From NCBI GenBank assembly GCA_002811675.1, contig PDIM01000011.1, positions 1 through 64,000 of the forward strand: 64,000 nt of DNA. Direction: 5' to 3'. The position numbers were made by a program, and so were the translations under genes. The DNA is from Ichthyosporea sp. XGB-2017a. Lineage: Eukaryota; Opisthokonta; Ichthyosporea. The notes beneath the pieces are model-generated. The model worked only from the letters and a program-made list of their open reading frames with translations, had not been told where the DNA came from and made no database searches. Below, piece by piece: positions 10,091-18,389 of the stretch; positions within the stretch are counted from its first letter, which is position 1, and every line of letters begins with the position of its first letter.

Positions 10091-12754
10091 ATGGATGAAG
10101 GGAATACTGGGGGATCCAGAATGACTTCAGAGGAATCATCGGCCCAGGTTGTTTCTGTTGACATCAAGGAAACATTACGCTCACTTGCTGGAATACGGAA
10201 GGAGGATATTGATCTCCTTGCGCCGTCGTCCTCAGGCTCTTCAGAATCGAGTTTTGCTAATCACAGTGAAGAAAGCGGAGTAGAGCAGCTTTTGAATAGT
10301 GTGGATAAATCAGAGAGTTCGGATGAATTGGAAGTGGAAAGATCTTTTCAATGCTTTGCAAGGGTGGCGAAAGAAAGGCGTGGTGGGAAAGAAATCGGTA
10401 ACGAACTTTCTGATGATGACGTTAGCTTGACATCTGGGTATGGATCGGGACTAGCTAGTGGAAGGAGTAGTCGTGCAAGTGTAAGAAAGGGAGGGAATAC
10501 TGGAAAACGCCTCTCTTTGGAGCATGCTCACCGGGTAGAAGCACAACAGACCAGTGCCCTTCAAAAAATTGAGCTTCAGCAAAAGGATTTGATGATTAAC
10601 AGCTTAAAAAAAGAACTTAGGCTTAAGGTTCAAGAGCTGGAAGAAAATTTGCAAGATGCACTACACGAAAAGCAAACCTTGCAGAGACGAATCGACAATC
10701 TTATTCAGACACACCAAGAAGAGTACAGGCGGTTACACGAGCAAACCCGTTTTGAGCTTCATTCGGTTAAGCTGCGCCAGCAGCAAATTGAATCACAAAA
10801 TCCCTTGCTTCAAGATAAAATCGAAGAGATAAAGCATGCTCTGGAATCGTTCCAATGCTCTGAATCTGATTACATTGCTATTAAATCCCTCCCCGAAGAA
10901 CGGATATCTCTGAAAGACTTTATTATTATGAAGTGCTACGAGCATACGCACGCCGTTTTTCAAGAGAATGCATCGCTTCGAAAAGAAATTGAAAACGAAA
11001 AGACGGAAGTGAAGAAAAACGAAATTGCTATGGCAAAGTTTCGAAGGGCGACGAAAATAAGTGAGGAAGAAAGAGAGGATAAGTTGAATGATTTGATTGC
11101 CGAAAACGATTTACTCTTTAAGAAGAATGATAAGCTGAAAGAAGAATTAAGCTCTATTAATTGTAACATCGAAACTGCAAACTACAAAACCATGAATTTC
11201 GATTCTTTAAAAGCAAAATCTGATAGTTTGGAAAAACGAGTGTCTGAGTTGGAAACTCTTTTGGCCTCCTCAAACAAAGAGTTGGAGTTGAGAAAAGGTG
11301 GAAATGACAAATGTATGTTAGAAATAGATACCTTGAAGCAGTCAGTTAATATGCTAAATAGGGACAAATCGTATTTAGAAAAGGAGATAGATTCCTTATC
11401 TGAAAAAAATGTTAACCTTAAAGAAGAGCTTCATAAATCTGAAGACGCCCTGAGCGATGTTAAGTCTGCAAAGGAACAAATGTATGAAAAGTATGTCCTC
11501 GAACGTGATCAAGAAAAACAAAAGTACGAGCAAGAGCTAAAAACTGAAATTGAGAAGCTGCATCAAAAAACGCATCAAGACTTGGAGCAAATTCGTATAA
11601 ATCAGAAAGACTGTTTTGAACGAGAACTTCGATGTATACGAGAAAGCCGAGACTTAGCGTGTGCTGATCGGGATCGAAGTCTAATAGATTTCCAGGAACT
11701 AGCTCGAAAGTATGAAAATGTGACTGCAGAGTATCGAGTGTACCAGCGCAAAGCAGATGGTGAAATTGCAGATTTGCAGAACTCTGTTAAAATGAAGAAC
11801 TTTGAACTCGAAAGGATGCAAATGCTGCGCGATGAATGCTCTGAAGCACTTGCAAAGTCTGAAAATGAACTTGGAACTTACCGAAAAAAGACTGAACTGC
11901 TAACCAAAGAATTTTATGAGTTGCAAAACGCAACGAGCAAACGGATACGGGAGCTGGAATTTGACCTCGACGAGGCGTCTGATCAAGTGAAGAATTTCGC
12001 TGCCGTGGAAGATAACTTGGATCATTTGCTGCTCGATGCTGCTGAAACGTGTGGACTGAATCCCAGAGACGATTTACTTAAAACTTGTGGTGTAGATAAC
12101 TTCAACAATAACCTTGTATCTAACAAGAGAAGAATGAAACAGAGCGTTTTGCTTGCAAAGAAAGTGATTGAACTTCAAAAGGAAAATAGAAAGCTGGAAA
12201 AAAATGTTCTCATGGAAACTGAGGCCGCACAAGCAAAAGATATTGAGATCGAAAGTTTAAAAAGGCTTCTTAGTGAATGTAAACAGCCACATAACTTTTT
12301 GGTGGACCAGATTCGGTCTAAAGATGCTCAAATTTGCGAACTTTTGAAGAAAATAGACACTCTCTCTGGTAAACTGGAATTAACGAATCGTAGTAATGAA
12401 AAGCTGCAGTCACTAAATAGTTCGTTGCATCTAGACATGCAGGTTCTTCTTGCCCAAAAGCAAGAAATAATTAACTTGAAAGCGAAGGTGAAAACTGCTA
12501 CCGTCGGGTCTCAAATGAAGAAATTACCCCCTTGCAATGACAACATTGGCTTCGCCTCATATAGTCAATGTGTATCAGATGAGGTTTGTATATGTTTTTG
12601 CCCAATATTTAATTTATTTCATCAATTTTGATAATTTTGACACTAATTGTGTGGGAATTAATTGTATACTTTTGAAATTTAGGATCTTGATAAAGAAAAT
12701 GAGCCCCAAAACGAGAAGCCTCAGTGGTTTAAGAAAATCAAGAACTGTGTTTAA
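10091..12754 (+). CDS. PIBF1: PIBF1/CEP90 centriolar-satellite coiled-coil protein
   Basis: Two exons, 10091-12583 and 12683-12754, 854 aa. PIBF1 (CEP90) acts at centriolar satellites and distal appendages in ciliogenesis. After a serine-rich N-terminus (about 150 aa) the chain is almost wholly coiled coil. Several blocks match human PIBF1 in order: MINSLKKELRLKVQELEENL, then DALHEKQTLQRRIDN, SLPEERISLKDFI, EQMYEKYVLERD, a TKEFYELQ block, and a late RRMKQSVLLAKKVIELQ block. The last exon was recovered by splicing (donor GTTTGT, acceptor TTTAG); it adds 23 residues ending PQWFKKIKNCV, which resembles the tryptophan-lysine tail of animal PIBF1 and supports the model. The stop lies 15 bp from the stop of ODAD3 on the other strand. 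AATAAA at 12947-12952, inside antisense ODAD3 coding sequence, is the nearest plausible poly(A) signal. Confidence 0.9.
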
Positions 12755-12769
12755 AGAAAATGTTTTTTT

Positions 12770-14407
12770 TTAAAACTTTCGCCCTCTTCTTCTCCCCTTT
12801 CCAAATCCCTTTTTCCTCTTAAAATCTACAAGCAGCTGACTTCTCTTTTTCATTGCTTCTCTACTCAAGCAAACATCATCATCAGCGTCGTCATGATCAT
12901 ACATATCCCTGTCCATCCCTTGAGAAGCATTCTTTTTGTCAGTGGCAATAAAAGTAATTCTATTATTGTATTCGGGAAGAGGGGGTTGCTCTGACACCTG
13001 CTTTGCTTTTGATTCCTTTGTGACCTCTTCTTCATCCTCTACCTGTTCTTGAGCATATTGTTCATTTGCATTAACCAAGTCTACCAGCTTGCGCTCAATA
13101 ATGGAGATATATGAAGCAAGACTTTCGTACGATGCAGGGTTAAGCTCTTCAACCTTTTCATTGTATTGAGGCATATGTAACTCCAGCTTCTCGGTTAAAT
13201 GAAGCGTGCCGATTTTTAGGCGAACAAGGAGATCTTTAGCTTTTGAGCATTCTTCCTTCTGGAATTGCAATTTCTCCTCCATTTTTTCGTTCCTTTCTGA
13301 CACTTCGTCGCTCACGTTCTTGACAAAAATAGAATCGTCATTGGTACCTTTACATTTATATTCTTCAAAAGACTTCTTAAGCGTTTGCAATTCATCGTTC
13401 AGGTTGTCTATCTGATTATGGTATTGCTCTTTAAGTTTTTCTAAATGTGATGAAGTTTCGTTTTGAAGAGCTATCTTGTCCAAAACTTCGTCAATATCCG
13501 CCTTCTCAGGCGCACCGAGAGCTTCTTTGATCATATCAAGCTTTTCGATCAGCTCCATACTTTCCAGTGATTTATAAAGTTGCTCTTCAGAACCCATTAT
13601 TATTTCTTCTTCAACCCTTCTTTCCAGCTCTGAACCTTTCAGGGGGGCTACCTCTTGTTTTTCTTCTTCTTGTTGCTTGAGCTCATACCTCAAACTCTCC
13701 AGTTTCTTCTCCCACACGCGGCGTGATGTACCTATACCGTCCTCAATTACTTCAAGATCCTTTAGAGCAGTATCCCTGGCCATTGCAGAATCGGTGCCCA
13801 TTTCACGTAGCCTGTCAAGCTCCATATTTGACTTCTTTAGTGCTATATCAAACGCCTCTGTTTTGTTGTTGAACTCCCGAGCAATGGCATTAAAGTGTTC
13901 TATCAGAGCGTCATATGTTCTTTTTACATTGAGAGCTTCCTGCAATTGCATTTCAGTCTTCTCTTTTCTATTATAAAGCTTTCTGATTTCAATATCAGTT
14001 TTTGTTGGAATCAATGACTTTTCTAAGCTCTTAGCGTCTTTTTGAGCAATTTGTAGTTCATCATTTAATCTCCAAATTTCATTTAATTTTTTGCGTTTTT
14101 CATTCTTTATGTCATCAAGTTGCTTTCTCAACAAAAAGTTACGATCAATCAACTTTTGCTCTGCAGTTCCCACATTGGTTTCATCAAAGTACTTTTCCGG
14201 TACAAGATTATTAATAGTTTTAATCTGCAATAAGATGTTTCTATTTTCTTCTTGGATAGAATTGATTAGTTCTCTATTTTGCCCAATTCGCTTGGAGGAA
14301 ATGTCAAAGTAGGCATTTCTTTCACCTTCGAGAAGGGTGTACTTTTTTTTCAAGAACTGGAGTTCAGAGACTACGTCTCGTTCACCAACGTTGGGTATAG
14401 TCGTCAT
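12770..14407 (-). CDS. ODAD3: outer dynein arm docking complex protein, ODAD3/CCDC151-like
   Basis: Single exon, 545 aa, coiled coil through most of its length. The N-terminal block ELQFLKKKYTLLEGERNAYF matches the start of the CCDC151 coiled coil, followed by related heptads with the family's conserved spacing, including the KRTYDALIEHFNAIAREF segment that corresponds to human EAEHITSVYLQLKAYL. CCDC151/ODAD3 anchors outer dynein arms on doublet microtubules, so the gene implies motile cilia. The last 30 residues are very basic (GFGKGRRRGRKF). Animal ODAD3 is about 595 aa. A relative such as ODAD1/CCDC114 is possible, since these share a coiled-coil ancestry. It is tail to tail with PIBF1. 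Its nearest poly(A) hexamer on the minus strand (12618-12613) lies within the last PIBF1 intron. The divergent neighbour is the orphan membrane protein at 15447. Confidence 0.75.
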   Translation of the reverse strand: MTTIPNVGERDVVSELQFLKKKYTLLEGERNAYFDISSKRIGQNRELINSIQEENRNILLQIKTINNLVPEKYFDETNVGTAEQKLIDRNFLLRKQLDDIKNEKRKKLNEIWRLNDELQIAQKDAKSLEKSLIPTKTDIEIRKLYNRKEKTEMQLQEALNVKRTYDALIEHFNAIAREFNNKTEAFDIALKKSNMELDRLREMGTDSAMARDTALKDLEVIEDGIGTSRRVWEKKLESLRYELKQQEEEKQEVAPLKGSELERRVEEEIIMGSEEQLYKSLESMELIEKLDMIKEALGAPEKADIDEVLDKIALQNETSSHLEKLKEQYHNQIDNLNDELQTLKKSFEEYKCKGTNDDSIFVKNVSDEVSERNEKMEEKLQFQKEECSKAKDLLVRLKIGTLHLTEKLELHMPQYNEKVEELNPASYESLASYISIIERKLVDLVNANEQYAQEQVEDEEEVTKESKAKQVSEQPPLPEYNNRITFIATDKKNASQGMDRDMYDHDDADDDVCLSREAMKKRSQLLVDFKRKKGFGKGRRRGRKF

Positions 14408-15446
14408 AATGGACCGGTTTGAAGCAGCTATTTGTATCTTTCACAACGTGATTGCTGCTCAAAGATTTAAACTCCTTTAATTTAAAAGATCAAGAAGAAA
14501 GGGTGTGAGATGAAGAAAAATAAAAGGCGAAGGAAACCGTGAAACAATGGAACAAAAGAAATGCAGAAAGAAAAATAGAAAGAAAAGGAAAAAGTACAAA
14601 AAAAATATTTTTTTCAGCAGGTAGGAACTAGGATGGAATGTGGATTGGCCCATACTAAAAATTAGTTGTGCCAGAATGGCTCATCTATGGAAAAATTATT
14701 ACTTTTATTACTTATTAGTCAATTTGGTAATGGCCAATGAAACATCTTACATTTGGCTCTCAAGTCTCAACATTTTCTCTTGAGTTGGGTTTCCTCAAGT
14801 CGCTTTTCTTCATCTGACTTCGAGTATTTGTGTTTCATTTGAGGTCTCCATTTGGGACTATTTACCAAAAATCCTTGCGCACAACAACGGAAATTCATTT
14901 GATACACGTGCTCTCCTTGTTGTGGTGTGTTGTCTCAGTCCAAGGGCGCCAGGCTCCAGCGCCCAGCCGCCAGCTGGTAATCGTGTCCGTGTGAAGGGGA
15001 AGGGGATGGTGCTGCAGCTGTATTAATTTTTGTTTCAGACTGCAGCTGCACTGTGTCTCTTGACCACCCCTTCCCCTATGCAGTGAGTGAGGTACCTTGG
15101 GACAATCCAGTATTGCATTGTGCAGTGAGCATGAGGGAGATGCCGAGGAAGGAGATGCTTGCGGCACCCCACCCCTCTCTGCGCCCGGCCCCTGCTGCGC
15201 CCCTCCTTTTCAGCCTCGGACTTTGAAACTCCCAAGTGGCACGAGTGGAAAGGGACAGTTTTGATTGACTTTTTTATGATTTTCCTGTCAAACTTGCGGC
15301 TGAAGGGGCGTCTTTCAGATTTCAGCACGGAAGGGTGAATGAAGGAAGATTGCAGTGTATAGGTCAAGGAAGATAACACAATCAACATTGAGGAGAAGCT
15401 GTTAAGCGAGTGGATTGTTTGACTGCTGTGTTGTTCTATAGATAGT
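14408..15446. promoter_or_regulatory. divergent intergenic region, ODAD3 / membrane protein
   Basis: 1.04 kb without a supported gene. The part next to ODAD3 is A-rich. The part at 14930-15200 is GC-richer and carries CAGCTG/CTGCAG-type words (for example near 15010 and 15041). Open frames here are not supported by start, splicing or homology. Confidence 0.35.
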
Positions 15447-16421
15447 ATGGGGATTCCTGTTTTGGTTGTGGTACCCGTTGTGATCGTCTTGATGCTCCTG
15501 GGCACCGTTGTCTTGTATTTTCATTTGTCTAATAAGCACAACAAAGAAAAATCCAAGTATGCCCTCCCAACAAATAATTTTGAGGCTGTGAGCTCGGAAT
15601 CTGTATCTCAAGCGGTGCAAGCAGTAAATTCGAGCCCAATTATGACACGAAGTCCGATTCGCTCTCAAAGCCCACGAAGTATGAGCCCTGTTACAGAGCG
15701 GCATTCGCTAAATAGCCCTCGAGGTTCCCCAATCCGTGACTACGGGGCCAGTCCGCTGAGGCAACGGAGTGAACTTGGTGGCGTTGCTCAACCACAACCA
15801 TCAGTTGTGAATATAGAGCAGTACACAGACGAGGAGTATATACCTCACCAAGAAGAAAGGGTAAAGCAAGTGGAGGATGCCATTCAAGCTAGGAATGCTT
15901 TACACACACCCGTAGCTTCGGCGAATGAAAGTGACATCAGTTCGAAAGAGAATTTGGACGAGGGCGAGGCGCACAATATATCTACAAAAGGCGAAAATGG
16001 CGTCGAAACTGATGAAGACAGTTGTGCTAATGTAACACCAGAGCGAGTTGAGGGCTCAAGTTTATCGGATAAAATGTCGTATTCGTCATCGAGTGGAAAG
16101 GAGAACTTTTATACACCGAGCACTTCATTCCCAACAGGTTCACGCTTTGGTAGTATGACCAAGCTTTTGTCTGTGGAAGTGGGGAATTCGCGAAGAAGTA
16201 GTGATGCTTTTAGTGAAAGATTTTTTACCCCAGATCAGTATCCTTCTTACTTGGGAACATTTGAGGAGCGCAAAGTTCTTAGCTCATCGTTTAAGGATAA
16301 TTTCGTAACCAATTCTCCAAAATTAAATGGCATCAGTGAAGAAAGTCCTGACTTGCACAAAAATTGTAATATAACTGAAGAAAAGGCATCGGAGCATTCG
16401 CCGAAAAGGCTACAATTTTAA
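15447..16421 (+). CDS. single-pass membrane protein with SP-rich cytosolic tail, unknown family
   Basis: Single exon, 324 aa. I do not recognise it. Residues 4-26 form one strong hydrophobic helix (valine/leucine-rich) followed at once by a basic cluster (NKHNKEKSK), the pattern of a signal anchor with a cytosolic C-terminus. The tail is predicted to be disordered. It carries a dense cluster of serine-proline sites between about residues 68 and 105 (including SPIRSQSPRSMSP), plus more S/T-P sites near the C-terminus, so it is a likely target of proline-directed kinases. Single KEN-like triplets (SKEN, GKEN) occur but are common by chance. No extracellular domain exists. The stop codon overlaps an AATAAA hexamer (16420-16425). 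TDRD3-like follows tail to tail after 93 bp. Confidence 0.7.
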   Translation: MGIPVLVVVPVVIVLMLLGTVVLYFHLSNKHNKEKSKYALPTNNFEAVSSESVSQAVQAVNSSPIMTRSPIRSQSPRSMSPVTERHSLNSPRGSPIRDYGASPLRQRSELGGVAQPQPSVVNIEQYTDEEYIPHQEERVKQVEDAIQARNALHTPVASANESDISSKENLDEGEAHNISTKGENGVETDEDSCANVTPERVEGSSLSDKMSYSSSSGKENFYTPSTSFPTGSRFGSMTKLLSVEVGNSRRSSDAFSERFFTPDQYPSYLGTFEERKVLSSSFKDNFVTNSPKLNGISEESPDLHKNCNITEEKASEHSPKRLQF

Positions 16422-16425
16422 TAAA
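16420..16425 (+). terminator. poly(A) signal overlapping a stop codon
   Basis: TAA stop (16419-16421) is part of TAATAAA, so the hexamer starts inside the stop codon. Confidence 0.5.
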
Positions 16426-16514
16426 TTCTCTGTATTATATAAGAATGAAAGCTAAAGTATATCTCACGCTTCGCTCCTTTGTGCATTTATTTATATCCAA
16501 ATGATTGCACTATG

Positions 16515-17876
16515 TCAATTTCCCCGTCTTCCTCTCCCTCTCCCCCCTCTTCCTCCTCCTCTACCCCCGCCCCTACCGCCTCCTCTGTTCCCCCCTCTAC
16601 CTCCCCCTCTGCCCCCTCCTCCATCACCCTCTCCTTTTCCTCCCCCCTGCCCTCGTTCTCCCATACCTCCATCTCCTCTTGACCTGTTCTCGTGATGACC
16701 ATGACTGCTCCTTCTCTCTGCCTGGCGGGACTGATGGGACTTCCCACCTGCTCGAGTGCTCGGCTGATTCAAGTTGTGATTTTTTGACATTGGAGGTCCT
16801 CCTTTAGAACTATTTCCATAGTCGTGTAAAGGAGTTTGATTAACAATGGAAACGCCTGGCTTAAACTCGGCTGAGTTTGGATTTAGTCCCATTTTTCCCA
16901 TTTTCTTCTCAATCTCATTAGTACCGTTCACAGCCTCGCCCTTTTTGTGATTCTGCTTAACATCTTTAGTCTTCTTACGCTGTTCCTTTCTGTTGTTATC
17001 TTGATTTAAGCCTTGCTTAGACTCAGTTGCCTGTTGTGGCTTTCCACTCCCAGAGTTATTTTCTTCTTTCCTGTTACCTTGATTAGACCCTTGTTTGGAC
17101 TCACTTTTTTCCGTTTCTTGCTTCTGGGCCGATTTTGGCTTATTTCTATTATTACGAGAGGTATAGTCTCTTCCCCCAGTACTTTTGGCGGATGATACTT
17201 CAAAAGGGACAAATGGAGGAGGTCCACAGGCAGCTACTTGGCTCACCTCCTTGCCATCTTCTACCGGGGCGGAAGCCACCTTCGCTTTACGCCCAGATGA
17301 TTTCACCAACAAGTTCTGTCTATTTAACTTCCATTTTTCATACAGTTCCTCTACACGTCCCCCTAGAACTGTCACGGCGTCTGCTTTCAGAGGCACCAAA
17401 TATCCATTGAAAATTCCAATACCACCTGGCTTTTCGGGATTTAAACATAATTTTGTTCCTTGTGGTGTATCAATATTCAGTTTCAAAATCAACCGATCAA
17501 CATCAAGTATTTTACATGAAGACGTGCCATCTGTCACCTTTACAATAAACTGCTGTTGACAAGCTGGAACACTCAAAGATCCGTTATAGTAATAACTGTT
17601 ATGCTGATCTTTTGACATACTAACACTTTTCACCGAAACAACCTGTAGCACACACTTCTGAGTAAATAATCGGGGTTTGTTCTCCCCAATGTCACTCGGC
17701 AAGCACGGGGAGCCAAATACTTTCAAATCTACATCAAGAAGGTTACGAATAAGTTGCTCAACTAACTTCTGTGTGTTTGCCTGTTTCCCGTGCTCTTGGA
17801 ATTCGGCAATGGAATGTTCGGAAATATGCCATCCACGCAGGCGTAACAGATCCCCCACATTATCCTTTCCTGCCAT
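16515..17876 (-). CDS. TDRD3: TDRD3-like protein: DUF1767/OB fold, PAM2 motif, RGG tail, no Tudor
   Basis: Single exon, 453 aa from the ATG at 17876 (the open frame runs 27 codons further up, but the homologous start lies here). Residues 1-190 match the TDRD3/RMI1 N-terminal module. LRLRGWHISEHSI is the DUF1767 helix region; FGSPCLPSDIG and PGGIGIFNGYLVPL lie in the OB fold; and VTVLGGRVEELYEKWKLNR closes it. GPPPFVPF follows, as in animal TDRD3. In animals this module binds topoisomerase 3-beta. The middle is lysine/glutamine-rich and disordered. At 16892-16854 the chain reads GLNPNSAEFKPG, which fits the PAM2 consensus for binding the MLLE domain of poly(A)-binding protein. The last 50 residues are RGG/GGR repeats. 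No Tudor domain or UBA domain is visible, unlike human TDRD3. The RGG end makes the minus strand almost purely purine from about 16515 to 16680. Confidence 0.85.
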   Translation of the reverse strand: MAGKDNVGDLLRLRGWHISEHSIAEFQEHGKQANTQKLVEQLIRNLLDVDLKVFGSPCLPSDIGENKPRLFTQKCVLQVVSVKSVSMSKDQHNSYYYNGSLSVPACQQQFIVKVTDGTSSCKILDVDRLILKLNIDTPQGTKLCLNPEKPGGIGIFNGYLVPLKADAVTVLGGRVEELYEKWKLNRQNLLVKSSGRKAKVASAPVEDGKEVSQVAACGPPPFVPFEVSSAKSTGGRDYTSRNNRNKPKSAQKQETEKSESKQGSNQGNRKEENNSGSGKPQQATESKQGLNQDNNRKEQRKKTKDVKQNHKKGEAVNGTNEIEKKMGKMGLNPNSAEFKPGVSIVNQTPLHDYGNSSKGGPPMSKNHNLNQPSTRAGGKSHQSRQAERRSSHGHHENRSRGDGGMGERGQGGGKGEGDGGGGRGGGRGGNRGGGRGGGRGGGRGGRGRGRRGN

Positions 17877-18389
17877 TATATCGTTTACTCTTATGGTCAA
17901 ATATCCATCCCAAACACGGAGAAACTCTAATCCTAGCAAATGTTTCAAAACCAACACGCCCCTTTGAACAAAAAGAAAATAAATAAAAACAACAACACAG
18001 AGGAAGCAAAAATTCCACGTGAATAATAAAGAACTGCTGGCCGCTGCGCCTCATGTGGGGCTTTTTTGTTTTTTGATCTTTTGTCTATTTATATCTTCTC
18101 CGCTTCTTTCTTTTTCCTGTGCCAGAAAATGTTTTTGTTGTGAGGTTTTGTTTTTGAGGACTCTTTTTTGTTCTTAATTTTCTCTCTGTGTTTTCATGCT
18201 TTTGAATACAACTTTCAGATTTAGGAGAAGTAAGCTCTCTTTTTTCCTTTTTCTTTTTTTCATATGGAAATTTCAAACTTGTGCTGAGGATTAGATCATT
18301 GAGGATAGTAATGTACGCGTAGGTACTCACCAATAGAACCAAATAAGAAACCCAAATTAATTCCATGTGGGTTCCTCGAGGGATGGAAA
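17877..18389. promoter_or_regulatory. divergent promoter region, TDRD3-like / anoctamin
   Basis: 513 bp. T-rich on the anoctamin side. An ATG at 18365 opens an out-of-frame 65-codon frame overlapping the anoctamin start, a possible upstream ORF if transcription starts before it. One GATCA word near 18293. Confidence 0.4.

Noticed and set aside
16501-16695. Proline-rich plus-strand ORF
   Set aside because: Complement of the RGG-coding end of the TDRD3-like gene.
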